The translations under genes were made by a program, and so were the position numbers. The notes beneath the pieces are model-generated. The model was not told where the DNA came from. It saw only the letters and a program-made list of their open reading frames with translations, and did no database searches. A DNA stretch of 64,000 bases from Rhyacichthys aspro (lineage: Eukaryota > Chordata > Actinopteri > Gobiiformes > Rhyacichthyidae), in NCBI GenBank assembly GCA_036850595.1, contig CM072152.1, positions 124,001-188,000 of the forward strand, given 5' to 3'. Of the stretch, positions 37,016 through 50,035 are shown piece after piece. Within the stretch, counting starts at the first letter, position 1. Each line of letters begins with the position of its first letter.

Positions 37016-38630
37016 ATTTTTAATGACCCCCTGAGCTACACTATCAAGAGCTGTCTGCATTAAATGTATAGCTGTATTAACAAACTGATCTGTTGTGTTG
37101 GGACTGGGGCTGTGGGGCTGCTCTCGGGAGTAACTGGAGACATACTGACTAATATAAAATAGTTTAATAACTTTTTAAACTCAGAAACAGTTTTATGGAC
37201 ATGAAGTGGAGGTGAAGGTGGCTGTAGGAAGGTGCTGGTGTCCAAAGGTCTGGAGAGGTGTGAAGATGGGGGAGTAAGGGAGGGTGAGGGGCTAGAGTCA
37301 AATCTGTTGAAGAAGAGATTTAACTCCACAGTTCACCGTCCCTCTGGCTCCGCTCTGTCCGTGGCCTGAGATGTTATGGGGACCTCTCCACACATCTCGG
37401 ACATTGCACGGCTCCAGTTGCGCCTTCATGTATTTGAGTTCCTGCTGAACTCTCTCCTGCTCCTCTCTGTCCCCTGATAGAAAAGCCCGCTTCTTATTAT
37501 TTAGCAGGGCTTTAAGCTCAGAGTCACCCAGGGCTTGTTGTTGGAGAAACACTGCACCCTCCGAGTTGGCACAGTGTTCTCCACACAGAAGTGGATTCAG
37601 TCTGTGATGCAGTGGGTCCGGCCGATGATGTCCTGTCCGTATGAGCTGCAGAGTGTTTCCCAGTCAGTGGTCTGGAAACAGTCCCTCAGTCTCTCACTGG
37701 CCTCATCAGACCACGCTTTCACAGACTTCTTCTGTGCAGGCTCTTTTCTCACCCTGGGTGTGTATTCGCGTAGAACAGATGAACAGTGATCAGAACATCC
37801 AAACGGGGGGAGGGGGATGGAGGTGTAATTGAAATCCCCGCTGATGAGCAGGAGGGACTGTGTGTGCATCTGCATCTGAATTACAGCGTTGTGTAACAGC
37901 TCAAACGCAGCTGCTGCATCGGCCGAGGAAGGGATGTACACATTGAACACAATAACATGTGAGAACTCCCTCAGAATGTAATAAGGCCAAATACCAACAA
38001 CGAGTAACTGAATGTCCTTCACACAGATAAGCCTTGGGTTGCACCATCTCTCAAGATAAACACCGCCAGTCTCCTGCCTTTCCTGTTACTGCTCTCAGTC
38101 ACTCTCCAGTCCGCCTGCACAAGTTTAAATCCATCCAGGGAAACCACAGAGTCTGCTGTGAGTTCGTTCAGCCACGTCTCCATAAAACACATGTGGCTGC
38201 ATTCCATATAGTTCCGAGTCAGCGCCGTGAGCGAACATTGCCCGTAACCCCGGAGGGTAGACATGGCTCATACCTCCGTTTCCTCTCCTGGAGCTTTCTC
38301 CCTGCTCTGCAGCCTCTTCTCTGTTTCTGTATCTCTGCAGGGATCTAAGGCTTCTCTGCGCAGAGACGAGCAGTGCCGCTGAGTGCTAACAGCTGATCCC
38401 TGGTGACTGAAGCTGTGTAGGTCCCCCAACGAACTTCTAAAAAATTGGAAAAATAAAAGAAGCCAAAACGCAAAAGTAATAAAAGTAGTGTCCCTTAATG
38501 TTGCACACTTGCAATAGGATTTTACTACATAAAAGAAAATAAGTGAAACACGTCCAGGAACAGTAGAAAAAAAAGTGCAGAACAGCCATCACTTGCTGCT
38601 GCTCACACAGCGCCATCTTGACAAAGTAAC
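37016..38630 (-). pseudogene. Rex1/CR1-type LINE, 5' region and endonuclease
   Basis: Read from 38630 down: a leader containing KMALCEQQQVMAVLHFF, then endonuclease text in several frames: LTALTRNYMECSHMCFMETW, DSVVSLDGFKLVQADW, HVIVFNVYIPSSADAAAAFE and SLLLISGDFNYTSIPLPPF, where GDFN is a catalytic block of the APE-type endonuclease. CSDHCSSVL is the start of the final SDH block. It continues to HKTVSEFKKLLNYF near 37200 and stops before reverse transcriptase. Frameshifts lie near 38019 and 37597. It could be a different copy from the Rex1 3' end at 30.5 kb. Confidence 0.75.
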
Positions 38631-38639
38631 TGCCCATGT

Positions 38640-40130
38640 TATTTTACAGAGACCTGGCTAACCAGAGGTTAAATGATGACATGCAGCTACACTTTCTAAT
38701 CGAATCAGGAAGGGGGCCAGAGAATATTACGGAGTCCAACAAAGTTTTGGCGAAGTTACGCGCCGAAGCTATCTTCATTTTTGTTACTTCTGACTTACCA
38801 GAGTCTAGGCGGATACTAGTCGGTGCTTCATCCAATCACCTACCAAGTTTTCGACAGAATGCCCCCCCCTTTTGCAAACTTTTTCAATGGGAGCCTTCCC
38901 AGAGGAGCAGTTCTATCTGGCGGAGTGAGGTTAGCCTTTGACAAGATAGACCACAGTATCCTGTTACAAAGGTTAGAGTCCGACATTGGATTTAGAGAAT
39001 CAGCTCTCTGTTGGTTAAAATCTTATACTCTTAACAGACTGGTACCGATTTTCTAAGAGTTAATGAGCTATCATGATCAGCGTGCACATTGGTTAGCCAT
39101 GGAGTACCACATGGCTCAGCTCCCCATAGGTAATATAATCAGAAAGCATGGTATTAATTTCCATTGTTATGCCGATGACACTCGGGTGTAAGTATAATCC
39201 AGTAGACAAATTAGACACCTGTGTGAAAGATATAGGGATGTCAGTAAATTACCTACTCTTTAACTCAGAAAAAACTGAGCTGTTTATACAAGTCACCAGA
39301 ACTGTAAGAGACACACTATCAGACCAAATTGTGAATTTTCACACAGCACACATAAATCAAGCTTGTAAAACGGCATTCTTTCATCTGCCCAGCATAGCCA
39401 AGATTATGAATATTTTATCTAAAAGTGACGCCGAAAAACTAATCCAAGAATTACATTGAGGTTAGACTATTGTAATTCTCTGCTGGCAGGATGGCTCCTT
39501 AAAAGGTTTCCAGCTCGTCCAAAATGCAGCAGCTAGAATACAGGAACCAATAGACAAGAACACATTACCCCAGTGTTTGCTTCACTTCACTGGCTTCTAA
39601 TTTAATTAGACTTAAATTCAAAATGCTTCTCCTTACTCTCAAAGACCTTAGTGGTAAAGCCCTGTCCTATCTCAGAGACCCCCAGTGTTTGGTCATCCTA
39701 ACAGAGTGCTTCTCAAAATGCAGGGTTGATTGGCGTTCCTTGAGTTTCCAAAAGTACAAGAGGTAGAGCCTTCAGTTACCAAGCTCCTGTTTTATGGAAT
39801 CAACTCCCAGCTCACGTTAAGGAGGCAGACACAGAATTTACATTTAAGGTTAAATTTAAGACTTTCTTTTTTGATAGGGCTTATGGTCAGGACACATAGA
39901 TTCACTAATTTGTACATTTTATGGACTATTTGTCAGTGACTGTTTTGGACACATCTATTGAACAGCCCTTCCTGGGAGTGGCTCTCTCCTTTTGTGGTTC
40001 TCCCTGAGGTTTCTCTTTTGTTTTCTAACACTTGCCTCGGCACCTTCTGTTTTTGTGGAGCCATTTGAGGCCATTTTTATAGTGATACTGGGATATATAA
40101 ATATAATTGAATTGAATTGGCAACCAAGTG
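38640..40130 (+). pseudogene. L2-type LINE fragment (internally deleted) with 3' tail
   Basis: An endonuclease trace at 38640-38800 is followed by the shared module (38820-38930), reverse transcriptase FDKIDHSILLQRLESDIGF, the post-catalytic block LLFNSEKTELFIQVTR and ACKTAFFHLPSIAKIMNILS, and the C-terminal block QLTLRRQTQ/AYGQDT. The last bases, ATTGAATTGAATTGG (about 40103-40120), are the short tandem tail of L2. Several stops and a missing catalytic YADD region show that it is dead. Confidence 0.8.
38820..38930 (+). repeat. Module shared with 17070-17180, copy 2
   Basis: Shares ACCAAGTTTTCGACAGAA, TTTTGCAAAC, GGGAGCCTTCCCAGA and TTCTATCTGGCRGAGT with 17070-17180. It is located between endonuclease and reverse transcriptase parts of the L2 copy, so it probably marks a deletion or insertion junction. 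Confidence 0.65.
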
Positions 40131-40178
40131 TATGACTTCAATACTTTTTCTTCCTTTTTGTTTTATTTTGAATTGTGT

Positions 40179-41700
<1,522 letters not shown>

Positions 41701-41705
41701 TTTAA

Positions 41706-42074
41706 AGAGTAACTAAACCCCTTAACTCCACCCACAGACGAAATTTGAAAAGTCTTGGAAAAGTGGGCAGAGCCCAGCAGAGACAGAGGGGACGAGCTGA
41801 GGGGCTAAGTGAGGGGCGTGTACCCACAGAGACTGATTGATTGACAGATGTCAGATTGGCACAAGTATCTTTGCGACGGAGCGGTCCCTCTTTATTCTCC
41901 TCTTTCACCTGAGCTGGAGGGACTTGTTTCTCTGTGGACACCAGGCCTGAGCCAGAACAATTCAAAGCCCAGTCTCAGCCCGAGGCACTGACTGATGAGG
42001 CATTTTTATAGAAAACGGGTCCCGTGATGGTACAGTAACTTTGGCATTTAGGCTAATGTACAAAGCATAGACTG

Positions 42075-42127
<53 letters not shown>

Positions 42128-43006
42128 GATTGCTTTAGATTAATTTTGATGTAGATATAGTGAACACTATTCCATAGAGAGAAAGTACAGTGTCTGTAGC
42201 GCTCCGCTCAGACTAATGCTGCATTTATGTGAACTTGTATTTAACAGCATTAAGACTTTGTTTAAAAAAAAGAAGAAGAAAAGAAGGTAACTTTAAACCT
42301 GACTTGTTTGTAGCGTTTAATGCTAATATGCCTGGCTAATTTACTCAGTAATCATTGAGACATGAATAAAAATCAACGGTAACACTCCGTCTTTAGGAGT
42401 TAAAACACATGACATCAACAAACATAGAACATATCGATTACTCTGCAACGGCGCTGTGTGTGAGCACTTGAACACATCATAAACTACGGTAGACTGAGCT
42501 TGTTCTTCTAAAGTTTTTACGACATGAACAGAGCAAAATAACAGACAGGAGCCAGCGGCAGCATGCCTCAAAATATGTGTCTCTGTTGATCTAAAAATGA
42601 GTGAGTCTATCTCTAAACACTGCTCGCGTTTTTTCTTTTTTCATCCGTGCGTGTGTCGCTCTGTGTGACCGTGTTCAGTGGCTGCAGTGACCTAGTTCTG
42701 ACAGAGACCACCTCTGGAGGCGTGAGCTTGTACTGAGGGCTGTACCACAGGTGTGGTTACCTGCTACAAAGGTGTGGTTACCTTACATCATGACGTCATC
42801 ATGATCAGGAAGTACGGTCGGCAGCGTTTAACCTGAGGAGGGCAGCACTCATGCGGTTTTACATGTGTTTTACACCATATTTATGGAATTAGACGGATTT
42901 TTCAAATTTTGTCAAAAATAGGACTATAAACTATGAACTGTATTACTAAAGCCCAATTTATACACACCATCAGATAAAAAAAGTTGTTTTAGGGTTGAGT
43001 TACTCT
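41706..43006. mobile_element. TTAA-flanked non-autonomous DNA transposon
   Basis: Ends AGAGTAACTAAACCC and GGGTTGAGTTACTCT are inverted repeats with two mismatching positions at most, and TTAA lies directly outside on both sides (41702-41705 and 43007-43010). TTAA target duplications point to Kolobok or piggyBac superfamily. It is 1301 bp without a transposase frame, and holds a (TAA)n array at 42075-42127. A related piece is present at about 18110-18240 in opposite orientation (GGGCAGAGCCCAGCAGAGAC). Confidence 0.8.
42075..42127. repeat. (TAA)n microsatellite
   Basis: About 17 uninterrupted ATA/TAA units inside the TTAA-flanked element. Confidence 0.97.
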
Positions 43007-43010
43007 TTAA

Positions 43011-44150
43011 ACAATATAACTTGTAATGGCCAAAATTTCTCCAGGGAATGAAAGAAGCTTTCTAGTTCAATACAACAATGTAATGTTCTTTTCATTTGGT
43101 TCACTCCCAGTGTACTGAAATACTGTAACCTTGGTGTGGATAGCTTGCATATGAATATCTCAGCAGTTTCATTGATGACTCTTTAACTCGAAACACACAG
43201 GTGTTTAGACAGCTCCACTGGTGTCACACTTACATTTCAGTACAGGTTTTTGCCCAGGTTATATATGGTCAAGAGCTGGAATTAGTCTGATGCCACAATG
43301 TTACCTGTTGGTGTTTTTATTTTATGTTGCTGCTCCAACAGCGAACTCTGCCCACACTCCTCTACTGACTGCCGTCTTCCAGAACCAGAGGTATTCCCTG
43401 GTACTAGCAGCTCACAGCCTACTTAAAGAGTTACTGTCATTTTACCTGGCAGGTCACATATTGATTGATTATATAACTTTCTTTTATTTCCATGTATTTA
43501 TTGCCAGTTCGGTTCTGTAACTTAAGAAAAATGCAAAGCTGGATTGCGGAATTTGATTCACCACTGTCTATGGACATTTAAAAAAAAAAAAATCATCTAA
43601 ATTATCCACTGATGGTCAAAACTTCCTCCTTAGAATTCCTGAGTGGCACACATACTGTCATCATTTAATAATTTAATAAAAATCATCTGTGGAAATAATT
43701 AGACACATCATCTAAGCATTATTGTCAAGATGACATTTAATTTAACAACAGATGGGCAACAAAAGGGCTTAACAGACTGTACCAGATGTAACCCCTTGGG
43801 TTATTTTAATATGCGCACAGATAACCCTTTTCACACACACATCTTACACTTTTTCTTATACAATGCATTGTAGTCCTACTTACATAATACTCACCTAATA
43901 CTTACCTTAGTGTTTTACACTTTACATTTTAGGCTTTACACACAGTAATAGTCCTACACATTAAAATATTCATTTGTATTTTCTAATAATATTAATAATA
44001 TAAATTTAGTGTTTCCGCTAAACAGTCTATTATTCACTAGTGCCAGTAAATGCGTCTCTCTTGTTTCTTTCTACCGTACCTTATTTTTTGCAACTTTACC
44101 TTTTTTTTCTTTTTTCTTTGTCCTATTAGTGGAGGTTTAAGGCTGCACTA
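43011..44150. other. Unassigned intron sequence
   Basis: A 99-codon open frame at 43221-43520 is hydrophobic and shows no known similarity. Nothing else is supported. Confidence 0.35.
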
Positions 44151-44199
44151 CATATAAATCTCAACTTTGCGGTAAGTGTCTCTATGCTTGAACCCTTAG

Positions 44200-44678
44200 T
44201 CAGTCACGCACTCTATACACTGTAGATGCTTTTCACATTCATTCATTCAACGGACATCTGCGGCGCGGTGCCAGGCCGGTTGCTGTTGGAAACAAACCGG
44301 CGGGTGTGTCATGGGCCATGGATCCCAAAGGGAAAAAGAGAAAGATAGCTGATGACATTAATATTGTAATGGAAGTTAAACTTAAAGCACCAAATATCGT
44401 ATAGCAGAGTAGTCATGTGTTGCGTCATTCTCTCCAGGATGTGCTGCAGGGAAAATAAACATTTAATCATGAATGCTCATTATGTATTTGTAGCCTGCTT
44501 AGTCATGATAGTAGGCTAATATAGCTAATATACACTTACAGCCTGTGTTGCCTTCATATAGGGCAGGGCTTATACAAGATACAAGGCTTTTAATTTTTTG
44601 CGGCTCCAGACAGATTTTTTTGTTTTTGTTTTTTTGGTCCAATATGGCTTTTTGAACATTTTGGGTTGCCGACCCCTG
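44200..44678 (+). mobile_element. Internally deleted hAT (Charlie-like) element
   Basis: A start-like block MDPKGKKRKIADDINIVME at about 44320-44376 resembles the beginning of GTF2IRD2/SCAND3-type hAT transposases. It is followed within 250 bp by the right terminus GGGTTGCCGACCCCTG (ends 44678), preceded by GCGGCTCCAGACAG. The left terminus is not placed. Confidence 0.55.
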
Positions 44679-44929
44679 GTTTAGCATTATAACAATATCC
44701 AAAACATGGTTCAATGAGGATAAAAGAATTGATTTTAAATTTAGAAGGTAATGATCTTAACTAAACTTAGCTCAAAAAGTAAGGAAATTTGTGTTTGGTA
44801 GATTATTTCTTTGTTGTAACAATGCTTCTTGGCAATAAATCTTATACGGTTGGAAAGCCTGTTTATGTTCCTTTTAAATGGTGCCACATTTGTCAGGAAC
44901 ATGCATTTGTGGGATGACCAGCAGAGCAG

Positions 44930-46790
44930 AGTATTAATTCAATTTTTCAATTTTATTTGTATAGGCCAGTATCACAACAACAATTGCCTCAAAGGGCTCC
45001 ACAAAACAGACAGTATATATGCAAACAGGTTGAGCAGGACAACATCCTTTGTCTTTTGACCCTCCATAGGGGTAAGGAAAAACTCAAAAAACCCAACCGG
45101 GAAAAAAGAGAAACCTTAGGGTGATCCACTGAAGGAGGGATCACCCTAAGGTCTCTATTGCACAGGCCGTGCAATAGACTGTCCAGGACAGTCACTGACA
45201 AGTAGTCCATCATATGTACAAGTGAATGAAAATGTATATGAATATAGTCCATGATAATATCATCAGGAACAGCTCATCTGAGTGTGAGGAACTAGGGTCA
45301 GGAGGGGTCCATGGGATCACAGATGGGCCAAAGCTTAGTCCAGTCATCACTGGGATGTCTAACAGCAGCCGGACATCTGCAACATTATCCACTACCCCAG
45401 AGGAGAGTGGGACAGAGGGACAACTTGTGAATAGCAAAGAACTAAGCAGAAATGTAAACTATAATAAAATAAGATTGTGGACAGAGTGTGGACAGAGGAC
45501 AGAGCAAAGCTCAGTGTGTCATACCTCCCCTAGCATCTGGGCCTTGAGCAGCTGATCTCATCTACTTTATATGTCCTGACCATAAGCCCTGTCAAAAAGG
45601 AAAGTCTTAAGTCTAACCTTAAATGTTGAGACTGTGTCTGCCTCTTTAATGAGAGCTGGGAGCTGATTCCATAAAACAGGAGCTTGGTAATTAAAGGCTC
45701 TGCCTCCCATTGAACTTTTCGAAACTCTAGGAACAACTAGTAGCCCTGCATTTTGAGAACAAAGCGCTCTGTTAGGACAGTACGGCACTATGACGTCTCT
45801 GAGATAGGACAGGGCCTTCCCACTGAGGGCCTTATAAGTGAGGAGAAGGATTTTGAACTTAATTCTGAATTCAAATGGAAGCCAGTGAAGGGAGGATAAC
45901 ACTGGGGTAATGTGCTCCCGTCTGTTTGTTCCTGCTAGTATTCTAGCTGCTGTGTTTTGGACGAGCTAAAAACTTTTCAAGGAGTTATTTGGGCATCCTG
46001 CCAGCAGAGAATTACAGTAATCTAACCTAGATGTAACAAATGCATGGATTAGGTTTTCAGCATCACTTTTAGATATTCCTAATTTTGGCTATGTTGCGCA
46101 GGTGAAAAAAATGCAGTTTTACAAGCATGGTTAATGTGTGTTTTAAACAATAAATCTCGGTCTAATATTACACCAAGATTCCTGACAGTTGAACTCTAGC
46201 TACACTAACACCATCTAAATTGACTATTTGGTTTGATAGTGTGGCTCTTAGATTCCTGGGGTATGATCACCTCAGTTTTTTCTGGGTCTAGGAGAAGATG
46301 ATTTAATGTCATCCAGGTCATTATGTCTTTCACACACGCTTCTAATTTGTCCATAGGATTGTTTTAATTGAGTTTAATCGATAGTTACAACTGGGTGTCT
46401 TCAGCGTAGCAGTGAAAGTTAATTCCATGTTTTCTGATTATATTGCCTAAGGGGAGCATGTATAATGTAAAAATATAGGACCTACAGAGAATACAGAGCC
46501 CTGTGGTACTCCATGGCTAACTACTGTGCACACTGATGTTTGCTCATTAACTCTAACAAACTAGTATCGATCTGTTAGATAAGATTGAAACCAGCAGAGA
46601 GCAGATCCTTTAATTCCAAAAAACATACAGGTGGATGTTTTAGAGGACATGACGTCTGAGGTTATTATATACACTACAGCGGTGAAGCAGTCTAACATTT
46701 GATTGGGGACTTAGCTTTTAGGGCACTAATCTGTTCTAACTAACTCAAAATAACGTCTTTATAACTCAAATCCACCCCTATTATAATGGG
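44930..46790 (-). pseudogene. L2-type LINE fragment with 3' UTR
   Basis: On the - strand a 111-codon frame (45567-45902) reads SLHWLPFEFRIKFKILLLTY, VPYCPNRALCSQNAGLLVVP and AFNYQAPVLWNQLPALIKEA, the conserved C-terminus of fish L2. Upstream (45900-46780) the post-catalytic reverse transcriptase region is present but riddled with stops. The 3' UTR (44930-45560) carries three adjacent hairpins at 45114-45193. It is homologous to the copy at 35588-36790. Confidence 0.82.
45114..45193. repeat. Three consecutive perfect hairpins in L2 3' region
   Basis: Arms CCTTAGGGTGATCC (45114-45127) and GGATCACCCTAAGG (45138-45151), 10-nt loop; TCTATTGCAC (45154-45163) and GTGCAATAGA (45169-45178), 5-nt loop; GACTGTCC (45177-45184) and GGACAGTC (45186-45193), 1-nt loop. 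All arms are perfect complements. The second and third hairpins share two bases, so they could exclude each other. Confidence 0.9.
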
Positions 46791-46839
46791 ATGAATTTGA
46801 GTTGTTATTATTATACAAATGTGTGCGTCTGTTATTGGG

Positions 46840-47130
46840 CCCGAGCCAGCGGTAGGCCGGGAGGGCCTATTATAACTGTATGCGTCTGTTATTAGGTCCG
46901 AGCCGGCAATGGCCAGGAGGGCCTATTGTTTTCGCTCTGATTATTTTTTTATTTTATTTTATTTTTTTTCTGCGCTTTGAGCGCTTATTTGACCCCCTGA
47001 ACGTGCTCAAAAACTCACCAAACTTTGCCCAAAATTCAGGATTGGCGAAAAAAAAATTATTTTAGAGGTCCCATTCAAATTCATAAAAAGGTGACTCAAC
47101 AGCGCACCCTGGAAAAGTGGAAATACATTA
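46840..47130 (+). repeat. Dispersed fish repeat, copy 2
   Basis: Two near-tandem openings (GCCCGAGCCAGCGGTAGGCC and GGTCCGAGCCGGCAATGGCC, each with GGGAGGGCCTATT-like text) lead into the CATTCAAATTCATAAAAAGG / GCGCACCCTGG segment also seen at 26150-26210. Confidence 0.55.
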
Positions 47131-47219
47131 CGTCAATGGGAAGTGAAAGTATATATTTATGCACTTCTGAAAGTATATGTATCATGTATTACATAGAATC
47201 CATCAAAATCAAGCCATGA

Positions 47220-48552
47220 CACCTGGATGAAGAACATATTTTTTGTATTAAAATTTTGTACAACATGTACAACACATACAGCTGAATATCAGTATTAAAT
47301 TCAAAATCAAAACATGGGCCATGCCAACAGCAGGCCACGAAAGTGCCAGACATTGTGCAACTAAAAAATACATACATCATGATGCTTTCACCATGATGCT
47401 TGTCAGATGACCCCAAAACACTGAATTCAAGTTACAATTCACTGTGAGGACAGTGAAGCATGGTGGCACTAGCATCATGATCTGGGGATGTTACTCATAC
47501 TTTGGTGTTGGGTCTATTTATTGCACACCAGGGATTATGGATCACTTTGAATACATCCAAATACTTGAAGAAGTTACGTTGCCTTTTGCCGAAGAGAAAA
47601 TGCCCTTGAAATGTGTGTTTAAACAAGACAGTGTCCCCAAACACACCAGTAAGAGAGCAGCATCTTGGTTCCAGACAAGTGGTGGGCAAACTAAGGCCCG
47701 GGGGCCACATGCGGCACATTGAGCTGTGTAATGCGGGCCGCCAAGCATTTACAAAGTATTTATAATTTAATATAAGACAGCATATATTTGGCCATTTTCC
47801 TTAAATGCCTTGTGCTTTTGCTAAAGCTACCATCATATCTACATACAGAAAACTTCCATTCACACAAGTTTTTAATATGGAGTGGACAGAGATATTTGAC
47901 AGAGATTATTGACTGAAGTCCAGTCAGTAGCCATAAGTCTTATTTGCCAAGAAACTGTGCAAGAAATGGTACAGGTTTTCTAATACTAGTAATAATAGTT
48001 ATTTAATAATAATAGTTTAGTGGTCCTGGTCTGTCAGATTTTAAAACCCAGTGTGGCCCTTGAGCCAAAAATGTCTGCCCACCCCTGTTCTAGACCAACA
48101 AGACTGACCTTAATCCAATAGAAAACTTTTGGGTGACATCAAAAATGCTGTTTCTGAGACAAAACCAAGAAATGCAGAGTAACAGTCCAGTGGTCCTGGG
48201 CTGTCCACAGGAGCCAAGAGCTGGTCGACTTCTTAAAAGCACATGGTTATACCATGAAATATTAGTTCAGTGATTCACAGGAATGGTAAATCTAAAGCAT
48301 TTTTCAGTTTATACAATAAATGTTTTAGATTGTAAAGAAAAATGCAGACACTGCTATTTAATTTTCTAATATTCAATTTTCTTCACTTTCTGTAAAGGAA
48401 TAACAAATTTGATTATGTTTTGATTTGGAATAGAATGTGCAGTGTTCCCAATGCTTTTGCGTGAATGAAAATAACAGCTATTATGGAAATTAAGGATTTT
48501 GAACTTTACTCACTTTTTTAAACACACTGCTATTATTTTGAACATAACTGTA
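47220..48552 (+). pseudogene. Tc1-type transposon with decayed transposase
   Basis: A + strand frame at 47444-47676 reads MRTVKHGGTSIMIWGCYSYF then GVGSIY, a DDE block of Tc1 transposases, and FKQDSVPKHTSKRAASWFQ, where the active D is in QD. The gene is cut by a hAT MITE at 47677-48087 and resumes at 48096 with NKTDLNPIEN-like sequence (frame-broken) to the Tc1 3' end, which finishes TTATTTTGAACATAACTGTA at 48552, the right terminal repeat. The 5' end is missing or diverged. Confidence 0.8.
47677..48087. mobile_element. hAT MITE nested in Tc1
   Basis: 411 bp with ends AAGTGGTGGGCA... and ...TGTCTGCCCACCCCTG (imperfect inverted repeats). It is flanked by TTCCAGAC (47669-47676) and TTCTAGAC (48088-48095), an 8-bp target duplication with one change. 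The Tc1 transposase reading continues across it, so it inserted after the Tc1. Confidence 0.88.
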
Positions 48553-48699
48553 ACAAAAAAGAGTTATTTATGTAAATTGTAAGGCAGTCTGAGTAGTTTT
48601 GCCTTATTTTTACTTATTTATTTATGTCTATTTCCTAAAACATTTTGTTGACTCCTTTTGTCATTATCATGCATGTTATTCTTCTGTGCTTAATAGGGA

Positions 48700-49184
48700 C
48701 TGAGTCATGTTGTTATTAGCTTTCTTCTCTGCATCTTCTTGTCTTTTTTGGTTGCTCTTCAAATATTCCTTGTAGGCTTCTCCGTGTTTCTTCTGTAAAT
48801 GTGATATTAGATTTGTTGTGTTGAAATTCTTTGTCCTTTGACCTCCTCTTTAAATTTCAGACGAACAAATCTTGCACACAGCAAGTTGCTGTTCTTTCCC
48901 AGAAAGGCGAAAATATCCCCACACCGCTGACATTTTAGAAACAAGCAAGCTACACCTTTCGCGCGCATCACGTACACAAGTTGTTGTCATAGCAACAGTT
49001 AAAGGAGCCGCAGCAAAAGCAGAAAGGCAGGCGAGAATGACAAATACTCCGCACATACACTTCACGTGACAACAGAATAACATTGGTAGGCTGGTATAGG
49101 TGCATCTTCCGATGTCCGATGTCAGTCAACCTTATCAATATGGGCCAATACCGATGTTACGCCGATAAATCGGTGCATCCCTAC
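48700..49184 (-). pseudogene. hAT transposase N-terminus with BED zinc finger
   Basis: On the - strand: SAVWGYFRLSGKEQQLAVCK then ICSSEI, a stop in place of one codon, then the rest of the BED finger with FNTTNLISHLQKKHGEAY. The C-x2-C and H-x4-H of the finger are present. At the right edge (49100-49184) lies the hAT terminus typical of zebrafish-like hAT-Ac elements, ending CGATAAATCGGTGCATCCCT. The catalytic part of the transposase is absent. Confidence 0.75.
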
Positions 49185-49499
49185 TGAAAATCCTTGCTGT
49201 GCAAAAGGTGTTTGTTTTATGTTTAAACTTTGTAAACAACCAATAGTTTATATTCAACTTGAATGTATTCGAAATAAACATTGTTGATTTCATTATAATA
49301 TTTTGGTCTTATTAGTGAAAAGCATTTACACCGTAAAAAACAGTACCCACTCTTTACTTGAAAATGTGTTGAAAATACAGTTTCTATAATAATCTTTATA
49401 ACAAAATTGTGTGTCCAAAATATTAACTAAAAGTGTCCTTTTTCATTGAAAAGAAAAATTAATTAATGAATCCTTAAATTATTAAATGAACCGGGCTTA

Positions 49500-50035
49500 C
49501 CTATGTGACACCAGTGTTTTGATTTGAGATCCCGCTGGAGATCAGCTGGCTTCATGGCACTGTTAGCTAACGTCTCACCACAGAAAAAGCACAGAGGCCA
49601 CGGTGGGTTGCAGGTGGTGGACTTAAATGACATCAAAACATAGTCCTATGTATTTTGGCGAAACTTGGGAAGGTCTCGCTTGGCCTTCTCTGCCTGGTCT
49701 GAGTTCCCACAGACTAGTCCAAAGCTAGCTGTCACTCGCTTTTTATGACATTTGACATTGGGGCCTGCCTACGTGCCGCGAGTTCAGGTTGTGTCAAACT
49801 ATTGTGATGACGGGGGAAGTGGAACACAGACTTTTTAAGAATATTAGAAAAAATATAAAGTATAAATTTAGATTTAGATTTTTATTTATTGTTTTTAATA
49901 TTTCAGCATTCATTACTATTAGTATTTCCTTTGTATACTATTGTTGATTTATTCAATGTATTTTTCCCAAAAAACTTCAAGTACCCCCTGGGTTGCTTCC
50001 AAGTAACCCTGGGGGTACCCTTACCCCCAATTGAG
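49500..50035 (-). pseudogene. hAT (ZBED/ZMYM-like) N-terminal fragment
   Basis: On the - strand the region 49500-49660 reads PPWPLCFFCGETLANSAMKP and ADLQRDLKSKHW, the zinc-finger start of SCAND3/ZBED5-like hAT transposases. The right side (49975-50035), with GTACCCCCTGGG and GGGGGTACC, resembles a hAT terminus. Part of this fragment (49576-49651) exists as a perfect inverted copy at 52272-52347. Confidence 0.65.
49576..49651 (+). repeat. 76-bp perfect inverted repeat, left copy (inside hAT fragment)
   Basis: Every base is the reverse complement of 52272-52347 by my letter-by-letter comparison. Here the sequence sits in its natural context, the zinc-finger coding part of a hAT transposase on the - strand. 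Confidence 0.95.

Noticed and set aside
43221..43520. 99-codon hydrophobic frame
   Set aside because: No similarity, no splice or promoter context; AT-rich sequence readily gives hydrophobic frames.
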